A DNA stretch of 64,000 nt from Paenibacillus sp. FSL R7-0345 (GTDB taxonomy: Bacteria; Bacillota; Bacilli; Paenibacillales; Paenibacillaceae), in NCBI RefSeq assembly GCF_038595055.1, contig NZ_CP152002.1, positions 204,501 through 268,500 on the forward strand, read 5' to 3'. The translations under genes were made by a program, and so were the position numbers. The notes under the pieces were generated by a model. That model saw only the letters and a list, made by a program, of their open reading frames with translations, was not told the DNA's origin and made no database searches. Of the stretch, positions 9,813 through 18,016 are shown in pieces. Position 1 is the first letter of the stretch. Every line of letters starts with the position of its first letter.

Positions 9813-11084
9813 ATGGCTTTTATTAAAAATCAGCTGGCGGAGTTTGGTGTAGGCGGGGTGATGCTGGATTATCTTTCGAATCTAATCATGGTTGCTTTTA
9901 TAGCGCTGCTCTGTGTACTGGCTAATTTTGTAGTCAAAAAGCTGGTGCTGCGGGTCATCATTCACATCATCAATAACAACCGGTACACGTGGGATAACAT
10001 TATTCTGGAGAAAAAGGTGTTCCACAAGCTGTCCCATCTGGCGCCCGCCTTCATTATCTACTACTCGGCTGCTATTTTTCCGTTATATCAGTCTCTGATT
10101 GAAAAAGCGGCAATGACCTATATGATTATCGTAACGATCACGGTACTGAATGCGCTGCTTGATGCGGTTGATGCGATTTACCGTACCTTTGATGTCTCCA
10201 GGATCAGACCGATTAAGGGCTACATTCAGGTTGCCAAAATCATTCTGTTCATCATCGGTGCTATTGTGGTAATCGCAAATCTGATCGGACAAAATCCGCT
10301 GATCATCCTTAGCGGGCTGGGCGCCTTGTCAGCGGTGCTGATGCTGATCTTTAAGGATTCCATACTGGGTCTGGTGGCGGGCGTCCAGCTGTCCTCCAAT
10401 GACATGGTGCGGGTGGGCGACTGGATTGAAATGCCCAAATATAATGCGGACGGTGAGGTCATCGACATTACCCTGAACACCGTGAAGGTCATGAATTTTG
10501 ATAAAACGATTACGATGATTCCCAGCTACGCCCTCATTTCGGACTCCTTCAGGAACTGGAGAGGCATGCAGGTGTCCGGCGGCAGACGGATCAAACGGAG
10601 CGTATATATTGATACGAGCAGCGTGTGCTTTTGCACCCGGGAAATGATTGATGAGTTTCAGAAAATCCATTATCTCAGTGATTATGTAACAGCGAAATTA
10701 AGCGAGATCAAGGCCTATAATATTGAGCATCAAGTGAATATGGAGAGCAATGTGAACGGAAGACAGCTCACGAATATCGGCGTATTCAGGGCTTACATTC
10801 AGGAATACCTGCGGAATCATCCGAAAATTCATAAGGATATGACCCTGCTCGTCCGCCAGCTGGCTCCGGGTGATAACGGGCTGCCTCTTGAGATCTACGC
10901 ATTCAGCAATGATACCACCTGGGGGGTGTATGAGTCGGTGCAGGCGGATATTTTTGATCATATTTTTGCGGTTATCCCCACCTTCGGGCTGCGGGTGTTC
11001 CAGAATCCGACCGGCCATGATATTGTTCATCTAAAAGAGAAAGCGGAGCTTCAAACGATCATTCCCCTGTCAAATAATCATTAA
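9813..11084 (+). CDS. MscS-family mechanosensitive ion channel (YbdG-like)
   Basis: The 423-residue membrane protein has N-terminal transmembrane helices (about residues 15-45, 70-90, 95-120 and 140-165) and then the pore-lining helix and MscS beta domain, seen as LSGLGALSAVLMLIFKDSILGLVAG and VRVGDWIEMP. A long cytoplasmic C-terminal domain includes FRNWRGMQVSGGRRIKR. The layout matches E. coli YbdG, which opens on mild osmotic downshift, more closely than short MscS. AGGAGG precedes the ATG. The flanking secreted proteins are unrelated in function. Confidence 0.85.
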   Translation: MAFIKNQLAEFGVGGVMLDYLSNLIMVAFIALLCVLANFVVKKLVLRVIIHIINNNRYTWDNIILEKKVFHKLSHLAPAFIIYYSAAIFPLYQSLIEKAAMTYMIIVTITVLNALLDAVDAIYRTFDVSRIRPIKGYIQVAKIILFIIGAIVVIANLIGQNPLIILSGLGALSAVLMLIFKDSILGLVAGVQLSSNDMVRVGDWIEMPKYNADGEVIDITLNTVKVMNFDKTITMIPSYALISDSFRNWRGMQVSGGRRIKRSVYIDTSSVCFCTREMIDEFQKIHYLSDYVTAKLSEIKAYNIEHQVNMESNVNGRQLTNIGVFRAYIQEYLRNHPKIHKDMTLLVRQLAPGDNGLPLEIYAFSNDTTWGVYESVQADIFDHIFAVIPTFGLRVFQNPTGHDIVHLKEKAELQTIIPLSNNH

Positions 11085-11105
11085 TCCAGAATTCTGCAAT
11101 GCAGC

Positions 11106-11135
11106 TTGCGATATGAGTAAATGATTGTATCGCAA
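11106..11135 (+). repeat. Inverted repeat between mscS-like and pectate lyase genes
   Basis: TTGCGATA (11106-11113) and TATCGCAA (11128-11135) are perfect 8-bp arms 14 bases apart. There is no T run, so it may be an operator for the pectate lyase gene or a weak stem-loop at the end of the channel transcript. Confidence 0.4.
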
Positions 11136-11194
11136 CCCCATACACGAGGATATGCTGAGGTTGTTTCAGGACCTAATTTGTGGGAGGGAATGAA

Positions 11195-13345
11195 GTGAAG
11201 AAGAGAACGGCAAGGGTAACGGGGATTTTGCTTTTATTTACAATGGCCTTATCTTTGGTGGCCGGCAACTGGGCAAACCCTACGGCACATGCAGCAGGTG
11301 TGTCCATTACGGAAAGCGGGGGCTGGAATGAAACGGCTTATACGGAGTGGTCGCCGGTAAGCGGTGCAACGGGTTATAACGTATATGTGAAGCAGGCAGG
11401 CGCAGCGGACTCGCAGTATCAGCAGCTGGATAATCAGTTAATCCGCAACTACGCCTCCTACTGGAGAGCGGATGCAGTCGGGCTGGCCGCCGGGAGCTAT
11501 GTAATGAAGGTAGAGGCTGTACTGTCAGGAGGAGGAACCGCCAGCAGTGTAACAGGTACGCTTAATGTGGCGGCGCATGACCGGTCGGGGTTTGCTTTTT
11601 CACCAAGCTCTCCCTTCGGCACGGGTTCTGGTGCTTATAATGCGAACGGGACGCTGAGAACTGGCGCGCAAGTCCTTTATGTCACCTCACAAACGGCCCA
11701 AACGGTAACCCTGCCTGTCAAAACCAGCAGCTCAGGTGCAGTGCAGACCGGCGTTGGCCTCGGCGAGATTTTGAACCTCAGACAAAAGGGTTATGATACG
11801 ACTCCGCTGGCGATCCGGATTATCGGAAAGGTAACAGCGGCCGACCTGAGCGGACAGCTGAACAGCAGCGGCTACCTGCAGGTCAAAGGCAAAAATAACT
11901 ACTCGGAAATGAACATCACCATCGAAGGGATCGGCCGGGATGCTTATGCGTACGGCTGGGGACTGCTCCTCCGTTACGTAGGCAACGTGGAAGTGAGAAA
12001 CCTGGGGCTGATGCTGTTCCCGGACGACGGCGTCTCGATGGATAGCGGAAATGCGAATGTGTGGGTGCATAATAATGATCTTTTTTACGGGGCGGCAGGC
12101 GGAGATGCGGATCAAGCCAAGGGTGACGGCTCAACCGACCTCAAGAACGGTTCATCCTACATCACCATTTCCTACAATCATTACTGGGATTCGGGAAAAT
12201 CCTCGCTGGTCGGCCTGACCGAACCGTCGGAGTTCTATGCTACCTTCCATCATAACTGGTTCGACCACTCGGATTCCCGCCATCCGCGGATCCGCGTAGC
12301 GTCGGTTCATATTTATAACAACTATTTTGACGGAATCTCCAAATATGGTGTGGGGATGACAAGCGGAGGCTCCGCTTTTGTAGAATCCAATGTCTTCCGC
12401 AATGCCAAGTATCCGATGATGATCTCCCTGCAGGGCACGGATGCCCTTGGGGAAGGCACCTTCTCTGGTGAAAACGGCGGGATGATCAAGGCGTACAACA
12501 ATCAGGTGACGGGTGCAGCCAGCCTGATCTATGCCAACTCCGGCACGGGGACAGCTGCGGCTAATGCGACCTCTTTTGACGCTTATCTCGTATCCTCAAG
12601 AAGTGAGACCGTCCCAAGTTCATTCAAAGCTTTAGCAGGTGGTACGGCCTATAATAACTTTGATACGACCGTAAATACAGGGGTAAGCGCCGCTGCGGTT
12701 GATGCCGTCAGCTCGGTTGAGCAGAATGTAAAAGCAAAGGCCGGACGCCTGGGCGGCGGCGACTTTAGCTGGACCTTCAACAATGCCGTGGATGACGTAT
12801 CGTATGCGCTCAATACCGCGCTGATGTCGGCGATCCGGGGGTATACTACCCAGCTTGTCTCTGTAGGTGGCAATTCCGGTGCCACACCAACACCGACACC
12901 GACGGCAACAGCAACACCTGCACCAACAGCAACACCTGCACCAACGGCAACTCCAGTGCCAACGGCAACGCCTGTGCCAACCGCGACTCCGGTACCGACA
13001 GCCACCCCGGCTACGGGTGTGTATGTCCACGACTTTACGGCATCCGGGAAAACGAGCAGCTTTTTTAACATCCAGGGCAATCTCTCTACCAGCAAAGGGA
13101 CGGTAGTTTATAATGGCCTGACTCTGACCCAATGCCTGAAAATCGAGAGCTCGACCAGCATCCAGTTCACGGCGGCCAAAGCCTCGACGTTAACCCTGGT
13201 GTTCAACGCCGAAGGAACGCAGATTAAGGTGGACGGAACAAGCTATCCGATCACGAACCGGATTGCAACGATTCCGCTTGCGGCGGGGGCACATACGATT
13301 ACGAAGGATAGTACGGCGAATTTGTATTATATGAAGCTGGAGTAG
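11195..13345 (+). CDS. Secreted pectate lyase (PL1) with C-terminal binding module
   Basis: The enzyme cleaves polygalacturonate by calcium-dependent beta-elimination outside the cell. GTG 11195, eight bases after GGGAGG, opens a clear signal peptide (VKKRTARVTGILLLFTMAL, cleavage near AHAAG). Residues 38-120 resemble a fibronectin-III fold. Residues about 125-490 form the PL1 parallel beta-helix with Ca-binding and catalytic motifs DDGVSMD, DGSTDLKNGS, NHYWDSGKSSLVG and HHNWFDHSDSRHPRIR, the last holding the catalytic Arg. A repetitive Thr/Pro/Ala linker (about 562-607) leads to a 108-residue beta-rich module (608-716) seen in other bacterial pectate lyases and probably binding carbohydrate. 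With the PL11 enzyme upstream it suggests pectin use. Confidence 0.88.
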   Translation: MKKRTARVTGILLLFTMALSLVAGNWANPTAHAAGVSITESGGWNETAYTEWSPVSGATGYNVYVKQAGAADSQYQQLDNQLIRNYASYWRADAVGLAAGSYVMKVEAVLSGGGTASSVTGTLNVAAHDRSGFAFSPSSPFGTGSGAYNANGTLRTGAQVLYVTSQTAQTVTLPVKTSSSGAVQTGVGLGEILNLRQKGYDTTPLAIRIIGKVTAADLSGQLNSSGYLQVKGKNNYSEMNITIEGIGRDAYAYGWGLLLRYVGNVEVRNLGLMLFPDDGVSMDSGNANVWVHNNDLFYGAAGGDADQAKGDGSTDLKNGSSYITISYNHYWDSGKSSLVGLTEPSEFYATFHHNWFDHSDSRHPRIRVASVHIYNNYFDGISKYGVGMTSGGSAFVESNVFRNAKYPMMISLQGTDALGEGTFSGENGGMIKAYNNQVTGAASLIYANSGTGTAAANATSFDAYLVSSRSETVPSSFKALAGGTAYNNFDTTVNTGVSAAAVDAVSSVEQNVKAKAGRLGGGDFSWTFNNAVDDVSYALNTALMSAIRGYTTQLVSVGGNSGATPTPTPTATATPAPTATPAPTATPVPTATPVPTATPVPTATPATGVYVHDFTASGKTSSFFNIQGNLSTSKGTVVYNGLTLTQCLKIESSTSIQFTAAKASTLTLVFNAEGTQIKVDGTSYPITNRIATIPLAAGAHTITKDSTANLYYMKLE

Positions 13346-13354
13346 AGCGGACGG

Positions 13355-13377
13355 GCGGCCCTTTGGGGCCGCTTTTT
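13355..13377 (+). terminator. Terminator after pectate lyase
   Basis: GCGGCC (13355-13360) and GGCCGC (13367-13372) form a GC-rich stem followed by TTTTT. Confidence 0.85.
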
Positions 13378-13397
13378 CTATTTCCTCAGGGGACCCA

Positions 13398-13428
13398 TTG
13401 ACTTAAACCAGGGTTTAAGTCGTATGCT
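13398..13428 (+). promoter_or_regulatory. MerR-type promoter with palindromic operator in a 19-bp spacer
   Basis: A -35 TTGACT (13398-13403) and a -10 TATGCT (13423-13428) are separated by 19 bases. The spacer is largely filled by the perfect palindrome CTTAAACC-AG-GGTTTAAG (13402-13419). Overlong 19-20 bp spacers with a central dyad are the hallmark of promoters activated by MerR proteins through DNA untwisting. A MerR gene begins 43 bases downstream, so autoregulation is expected. Confidence 0.85.
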
Positions 13429-13470
13429 AGGGGTGTCGACAGGGTAAGATCACATTTGGAGGCCTTCAAT

Positions 13471-13854
13471 ATGAAAACAATTTCGATCGGTGAGGCTGCG
13501 GCTGCGCTTCGTATTCCGGAATCCACACTACGATATTATGAAAAGCAGGGGCTGCTTCCGCTGATCGAGCGTGACGGGGCGGGCAGACGGTTATTTTCGG
13601 AACATCAGATGGAGCTGCTGGAAACCATACTGCGGTTGAAGCATACACATATGCCCATTCAGGATATAAGGCAGTATATCGCCTGGGTCATTGAAGGGGA
13701 GAGCACAACGGAGCTGCGGCTTGAAATGATGACCAGGCATAAGCAGGCGGTGCCGGACTGCATGTACACGGGGAGCCGCTGGAAGCTTTTGCAGACGGAA
13801 TTTTCAAAGGGCTGGAAGAAGGAAAAGCAGAGATCGGATACGGAACCTCGGTAG
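13471..13854 (+). CDS. MerR-family transcriptional regulator, 3' end altered
   Basis: ATG 13471 follows TTGGAGG by nine bases. Residues 1-70 are a typical MerR winged helix (ISIGEAAAALRIPESTLRYYEKQGLLP), followed by the start of the dimerisation helix to about RHKQAV. The last 35 residues (from about PDCMYTG) do not resemble the family and overlap, in another frame, the tail of a different gene. The coiled coil and effector end are therefore missing. A normal relative has 120-150 residues, so the length alone looks ordinary. A MerR-type promoter lies directly upstream, and an aldo/keto reductase gene lies downstream, a pairing seen with aldehyde-responsive MerR proteins. The product may be non-functional or a DNA-binding fragment. 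Confidence 0.7.
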   Translation: MKTISIGEAAAALRIPESTLRYYEKQGLLPLIERDGAGRRLFSEHQMELLETILRLKHTHMPIQDIRQYIAWVIEGESTTELRLEMMTRHKQAVPDCMYTGSRWKLLQTEFSKGWKKEKQRSDTEPR

Positions 13855-13934
13855 ACCGCCTGCGTATGTCCCGCGATCTGGTGGATGAGTATACGGCGAA
13901 GATGTATGAGGCTAGTAAGCGTATGGTTGAGTAG
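13755..13934 (+). pseudogene. 3' remnant of an unidentified gene (possibly SDR oxidoreductase) fused behind MerR
   Basis: Within and beyond the MerR gene, in another frame, about 58 codons read as a natural protein tail: EPLEAFADGIFKGLEEG, AEIGYGTSVDRLRM and YTAKMYEASKRMVE before the stop at 13932-13934. It has no start codon or ribosome site of its own. It resembles the C-terminal end of short-chain dehydrogenases of the DltE type, a tentative assignment. The simplest explanation is a deletion that removed the 3' part of the merR gene and most of this gene. Confidence 0.5.
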
Positions 13935-13947
13935 CGAACTGAGCCAT

Positions 13948-13970
13948 GCAGGTTTCACCTGCCGGATTTT
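13948..13970 (+). terminator. Small hairpin after the gene remnant
   Basis: GCAGGT (13948-13953), loop TTC, ACCTGC (13957-13962), then CGGATTTT. It is a short stem with a weak T tract and possibly a terminator. Confidence 0.4.
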
Positions 13971-13998
13971 GGTTTAGGAAGAGGTTGAGTGGTATAGT
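13969..13998 (+). promoter_or_regulatory. Candidate promoter of the aldo/keto reductase gene
   Basis: TTGGTT (13969-13974) and TATAGT (13993-13998) are separated by 18 bases, 31 bases before the GTG start at 14030. Confidence 0.5.
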
Positions 13999-14029
13999 TA
14001 AACCAGTCCAGCCAAGGAGGTAATACAAA

Positions 14030-14872
14030 GTGAACCAGCATATTTCGGAAAAGGTTTTGAACGACGGTCTGAAAATACCCGCTATAGGCTTTGGTACAGC
14101 CTTTCTGAAAGGCGCAGATGGAGCGAAAGCAATTACGGGAGCCATTGAAGCCGGATACCGGCTGATTGACTCGGCGTTTAATTATGAGAATGAAGGGGCG
14201 GTCGGACAGGCTGTCCGTGAGAGCGGATTGCCGAGAGAAGAGCTGCGGATTACTTCGAAGCTTCCGGGGCGCCACCATGCTTATAAAGAGGCACTGGAGA
14301 CGATTGAGGAGTCCTTATATAGAGCAGGCCTTGATTATTACGATCTGTATCTGATCCACTGGCCTAATCCGAAGACAGATAAATATGTGGAAGCCTGGCA
14401 GGCGATGATTGAGGCGAAGAAGCGCGGCTATGTCCGTTCCATCGGAGTCTGCAATTTCCTGCCGGAGCATAATGAACGTATTATAAAAGAGACCGGTGTA
14501 GCGCCGAGCATCAATCAGGTGGAACTGCATCCGCTGTTCAATCAGAAGCTACAGCGTGCAAAAGACGCCGGACACGGTATCGTAACGGAGTCCTGGAGCC
14601 CGCTCGGACGCGGTCACAGCATGCTGAAGAATGAACAGATTGCAGCCATCGCAGCTGCCCACGGCAAAACACCAACCCAAGCCATTCTGCGCTGGCATAT
14701 CCAGCTTGGTGCGGTTCCGATCCCACGGACCAGCTCTGTGGAGCATCAGAAGGAGAATCTCGAAATCTTTGATTTTGAGCTGTCGGATGCTGAAATGAAG
14801 GTCATTTCAGGCATGAGCAAACCGGACGGACGGCTCTGGGAGCAGAATCCGGCGGAGTATGAAGAAATGTAA
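14030..14872 (+). CDS. Aldo/keto reductase (NADPH-dependent)
   Basis: The 280-residue cytoplasmic protein has the full AKR catalytic tetrad: Asp47 and Tyr52 in LIDSAFNYENE, Lys77 in ITSKLPGRHH, and His110 in LIHWPNP. NQVELHP and SWSPLGRG are the usual NADP-binding segments. It resembles Bacillus YtbE/YvgN enzymes that reduce glyoxal, methylglyoxal and other aldehydes. The start is GTG 14030, nine bases after AAGGAGG (14014-14020). An upstream MerR remnant with an intact operator suggests that the region once formed an aldehyde-response unit. The true substrate cannot be read from sequence. Confidence 0.87.
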   Translation: MNQHISEKVLNDGLKIPAIGFGTAFLKGADGAKAITGAIEAGYRLIDSAFNYENEGAVGQAVRESGLPREELRITSKLPGRHHAYKEALETIEESLYRAGLDYYDLYLIHWPNPKTDKYVEAWQAMIEAKKRGYVRSIGVCNFLPEHNERIIKETGVAPSINQVELHPLFNQKLQRAKDAGHGIVTESWSPLGRGHSMLKNEQIAAIAAAHGKTPTQAILRWHIQLGAVPIPRTSSVEHQKENLEIFDFELSDAEMKVISGMSKPDGRLWEQNPAEYEEM

Positions 14873-14877
14873 ACTAA

Positions 14878-14916
14878 AAAAAGTGCCTTCCCCGTCGAAC
14901 AGGGAAGGCACTTTTT
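14878..14916. terminator. Bidirectional terminator between convergent genes
   Basis: A perfect 15-bp stem (14878-14892 with 14902-14916), with a T run on both strands, separates the aldo/keto reductase from the minus-strand repair operon. Confidence 0.95.
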
Positions 14917-15739
14917 ATTGCAGTTCTCGCGGCTTCGGGTTTCTCGGCCGGCGCGGGGCCTTCTCCTGCCGGGCAGCACGGACCGGCCGCATGCCGGTCA
15001 TCTCCGGCAGGTGCTTCCAGTAGCGCTTCGGCATCATGGAGGCGCGCTGCCGGTCGTTCTTGCGCTCTTTGATGCCGATGGCGTGATAGAAGCTCTGCCA
15101 GAGGCGGCGGTAAGCAGCTTCAGTCTCATCCGGCTGCGGCGGAACCCATTCATCGAGTGGAACAATGGCGTGCCGGCCGGGCTGATGAATCAGCGCTACC
15201 CTGTGGGTGCGGTCGTAGATCATGAAGCTCTCACTCTGGAACCGGTCGCAGAAATGGTCCTTGATAACGGGCAGAACGTAGCCTTGCGGTTCAATAACGG
15301 CTGCCATGACAGGGCCGTACACGGTGAACCGGATGAAGCCCAGATAATGATGGCTTTCCCGCCGGAGCAGCCGGACTGCCTTATTCAGGGCGAAGAACGT
15401 ATCATCTGCAAGCATGTTCATTACTGCGCTGCCGTTGCTAAAGCCCAGATACAAAAAATTCAGCAGCAGCATCTCTTTATCCGGCACGGCAGACCAGAAG
15501 CCAAGGCGGACAAGCTCCTCCGCTTCGCGGGAAATCTTCAGCGGGATGGAGCGCAGCACGCGGTCTGCCTTGATCTTATCGGTCTCGATCCATTTTGCTT
15601 CCAGCAGCAGTCCTTGGCCGCTGCCCTCCGAGTGGATGGCCAGCGGCGTTTCCTTCCACTGGTAGCTCTCGAACACGCAGCATAGCAGGCCCTCAAAGCT
15701 GCCGTCATAGGAATAGGCTAAGGAGGAGGTTACAAACAT
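14915..15739 (-). CDS. DUF4130-type partner of the radical SAM DNA repair protein (TIGR03915-like)
   Basis: The 274-residue protein belongs to the family described as 'probable DNA metabolism protein'. Evidence is the N-terminal YDGSFEGLLCCVFESY and the C-terminal YRRLWQSFYHAIGIKERKN and ASMMPKRYWKHLPE motifs. Its partner is always the adjacent radical SAM protein. A basic tail (RPVRAARQEKAPRRPRNPK) could bind nucleic acid. Its ATG lies five bases beyond the stop of the upstream radical SAM gene, and its ribosome site (ACGGAGGT) is inside that gene's last codons, so the two are translationally coupled. Biochemical activity is unknown; a role in processing or detecting modified DNA bases is inferred. 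The stop codon overlaps the shared terminator. Confidence 0.85.
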   Translation of the reverse strand: MFVTSSLAYSYDGSFEGLLCCVFESYQWKETPLAIHSEGSGQGLLLEAKWIETDKIKADRVLRSIPLKISREAEELVRLGFWSAVPDKEMLLLNFLYLGFSNGSAVMNMLADDTFFALNKAVRLLRRESHHYLGFIRFTVYGPVMAAVIEPQGYVLPVIKDHFCDRFQSESFMIYDRTHRVALIHQPGRHAIVPLDEWVPPQPDETEAAYRRLWQSFYHAIGIKERKNDRQRASMMPKRYWKHLPEMTGMRPVRAARQEKAPRRPRNPKPRELQ

Positions 15740-15744
15740 GGTGC

Positions 15745-17061
15745 TTAACCTCCGTAACTGAAGGATGCAGCCACCCCGGCCTCAGGCAGGGCAGCTAAAT
15801 AGCTGTCGTCGAAGAAGGAGAGCTGTTCGATCTCCGGCTGCTGAAACTTAGCCAGCTCCTGTCCGGACATCAGCGAGCGGAGCAGGGTATGCTCGCCTAC
15901 CTTGAGGCCTTCCAGCGGCCGGCCTTTGCAGGTGATGAAGAACTGGGCGCGCTTGAGCACAACGCCGAGCTTCTTCAGCGCATGGAAATCAAGCGTTCCG
16001 GCCCGGCGGGCCTTGATGATCCGCTGGGCGCTCCGTACGCCGATGCCGGGCACGCGCAGCAGCATCTCATAAGGTGCGCGGTTGACCTCCACCGGGAACT
16101 GCTCCCGGTGGTTGATGGCCCAGCTGCATTTCGGATCAAGCAGCGGGTTGAAGTTGGGCGCTGCCTCATCGAGCAGCTCCTTGGCCTCGAAGCCGTAGAA
16201 GCGAAGCAGCCAGTCGGCCTGATACAGCCGGTGCTCGCGCAGCAATGGCGGCTTGGTATCCAGCGAGGGTAGCAGCGAATCCTCGACCACCGGGGTATAA
16301 GCGGAATAGAAAATCCGCTTGAGCTTATACTTCTTGTACAGTCCCTCTGTAAGGTTCAGAATCTGGTAATCGGTATCGGGCGTTGCGCCGACGATCATCT
16401 GGGTGCTCTGGCCCGCCGGCGCAAAGCGCGGGGCATGCTTATATTTGACGAGTTCCGTACTGTTCTCGGTAATCTTGTTCGTAATAAGGCCCATCGGCTG
16501 CAAAATAGACTGCTTGCTCTTGTCCGGAGCAAGCCGGCGCAGGCTCTCCTGGGAGGGCAGCTCGATGTTGACGCTCATCCGGTCGGCCAGCGTGCCCAGC
16601 CGGGACAGGAGGGCATCGTCTGCACCGGGGATGGCTTTTACATGGATATAGCCGCGGAAGTGATATTCATTGCGCAGCAGCTCAAGGGCGGCAATCAGCT
16701 GCTCGGTCGTATAGTCGGGACTGCGCATAATGCCGGAGCTGAGGAACAGCCCCTCTATATAATTGCGGCGGTAGAACTGCATCGTAACATCGGCAATTTC
16801 CTGCGGAGTAAAAGCGGCCCGGCGCACCGGGTTGGACTTGCGGTTGATGCAATAGGCACAGTCATAGATACAGCCGTTGGTCATCAGCACCTTGAGCAGC
16901 GAAATACAGCGCCCGTCAGCCGCGAAGCTGTGGCAGATTCCAAAGCTGACCGCGTTGCCCAGGCTTCCGGCCTGGCCGGAGCGCTGGGAACCGCTTGAGG
17001 TGCAGGCGACATCATATTTGGCTGATTCAGTCAAAATCTCTAGTTTCTCCATCATATCCAT
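15745..17061 (-). CDS. Putative DNA modification/repair radical SAM protein (TIGR03916-like)
   Basis: The start is ATG 17061, nine bases after GAGGAG on the minus strand, giving 438 residues; longer upstream frames have no ribosome site. Cys64, Cys68 and Cys71 (NGCIYDCAYCINR) form the Cx3Cx2C motif that binds the [4Fe-4S] cluster and S-adenosylmethionine. A helix-hairpin-helix near residues 350-375 (LLRVPGIGVRSAQRIIKARR) is a sequence-independent DNA-binding fold, placing the reaction on DNA. The family resembles spore photoproduct lyase in logic but is distinct from SplB. It forms an operon with the DUF4130-type gene. The promoter contains a LexA box, indicating SOS induction. Confidence 0.88.
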   Translation of the reverse strand: MDMMEKLEILTESAKYDVACTSSGSQRSGQAGSLGNAVSFGICHSFAADGRCISLLKVLMTNGCIYDCAYCINRKSNPVRRAAFTPQEIADVTMQFYRRNYIEGLFLSSGIMRSPDYTTEQLIAALELLRNEYHFRGYIHVKAIPGADDALLSRLGTLADRMSVNIELPSQESLRRLAPDKSKQSILQPMGLITNKITENSTELVKYKHAPRFAPAGQSTQMIVGATPDTDYQILNLTEGLYKKYKLKRIFYSAYTPVVEDSLLPSLDTKPPLLREHRLYQADWLLRFYGFEAKELLDEAAPNFNPLLDPKCSWAINHREQFPVEVNRAPYEMLLRVPGIGVRSAQRIIKARRAGTLDFHALKKLGVVLKRAQFFITCKGRPLEGLKVGEHTLLRSLMSGQELAKFQQPEIEQLSFFDDSYLAALPEAGVAASFSYGG

Positions 17062-17085
17062 CGTTACACACTCCTCACAAAGAAA

Positions 17086-17114
17086 AGTATATAACGAACA
17101 TATGTTCTTGTCAA
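17086..17114 (-). promoter_or_regulatory. Sigma-A promoter with LexA (SOS) box for the repair operon
   Basis: On the minus strand, TTGACA (17114-17109), a 17-base spacer and TATACT (17091-17086) form a near-perfect promoter. The spacer contains AGAACATATGTTCG (17108-17095), differing by one base from the Bacillus LexA consensus CGAAC-N4-GTTCG. The box sits between -35 and -10, where bound LexA would block RNA polymerase. The transcript would start about 20 bases before the ATG at 17061. Confidence 0.88.
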
Positions 17115-17270
17115 AATCCAGATAATTGCACATAAAATCACGGAGTAATGAGCTTGCTGAGCACATAAAAACCTGAGAAGCCCGCTTGATTATGAGCTGA
17201 ACGATGGGGGAATCTTGTGTAACCATATGTACCTATATGTAAGCCATACAGAAAGCTTGCACCAGAATTT

Positions 17271-17453
17271 TAACGGACTGAACAGCCGTTATTTGCGGAA
17301 TATCGGGGCCCGATGCAGGCTAACGGACACCAGAGCCCCTATTGGGCTCAAATTAGTCTGGAAGCAGACTATCCCGCACAAATAACGCCTCCTGAGTCCG
17401 TTAAAACTTCAATATGCCAAAAAAACCTCCAATAGCGCCTCCTGAGTCCGTTA
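17271..17453. repeat. Intergenic repeat cluster 1: four copies of a 25-base element, head to head
   Basis: Two forward copies (17271-17295, 17320-17344) and two inverted copies (17380-17402, 17430-17453) of an element with core TAACGGAC, a middle CAGAG and a TTATT end. Copies in each arm are about 50 bases apart. The same arrangement appears at 33189-33374 and 39153-39454. The cluster fills most of the 550-base gap between the repair operon promoter and the small membrane protein gene. No coding frame is apparent in it. Confidence 0.8.
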
Positions 17454-17609
17454 GAGACTTTCATTTTTGCAGCCATTGAGTCAGCGAATCAGAAAAATCT
17501 GCACATGAAGGAGAAGCATAAAATGTAACCGCATTCCTGCTTATGCTATAATAGCAACTAACAGAGAGAGAAAGTGCTTTACCAAAATTAGAATGGGAGT
17601 GTTGCGGGA

Positions 17610-17801
17610 ATGAGAAAATATAACATTTGGCGGCCGATTATGCTGATTCTGGTTGTCTTCGTGACGAGATCACTGGTAACCACAGTCTGCCTGCTGTTTG
17701 GCATGTCAGAGGAGTCGGCGGGCAGCGTTGCGATGATCGGGATGATTATTGCCGCCCTGATTATGTATAACCGGATGATGAAAACCACCAGGCGCAAATA
17801 A
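17610..17801 (+). CDS. Small two-helix membrane protein, function unknown
   Basis: The 63-residue protein has a short basic N-terminus (MRKYNIWRP), two hydrophobic segments (about residues 9-30 and 38-54) and a basic tail (KTTRRK). That gives a hairpin in the membrane with both ends inside by the positive-inside rule. A GGGAG lies 12 bases before the ATG, a long but acceptable spacing. It is followed by a terminator-like structure, supporting expression as a single gene. I do not recognise the family. Confidence 0.55.
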   Translation: MRKYNIWRPIMLILVVFVTRSLVTTVCLLFGMSEESAGSVAMIGMIIAALIMYNRMMKTTRRK

Positions 17802-17889
17802 AGCGCTGCAGGGTGTCTGCGTAAACAAGCCAAGCATTTATTAAATTCGTACAAGTCGGATAAACGAACTTATGAGAACATCAGCAAGC

Positions 17890-17962
17890 AAACCTCTCCT
17901 TACAAAAGACTGGCGGCAGACTGGCCGGCTTCCGGGTTAACAAAGAGGGGTTTCTTTTTTTT
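17890..17962 (+). terminator. Long-loop terminator after the small membrane protein
   Basis: AAACCTCTC (17890-17898) pairs with GAGGGGTTT (17945-17953, one G-T pair) and is followed by C and a run of Ts. The 46-base loop is GC-rich and may fold further. An attenuator-like leader is possible, but the next plus-strand gene starts 1.4 kb away. Confidence 0.5.
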
Positions 17963-18016
17963 GCAAGTTTTCTCGGAGGAAGCGATAAGGCGAACTATTC
18001 TGCTGTTTATCCTAAT

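Noticed and set aside
17271..17453. CRISPR array
   Set aside because: The conserved elements alternate with unconserved stretches of similar length, but copies are few, imperfect and in opposite orientations, and no cas gene is near.
17890..17962. T-box or riboswitch
   Set aside because: The long-loop terminator lacks the T-box consensus and is not followed by a plus-strand gene it could control.
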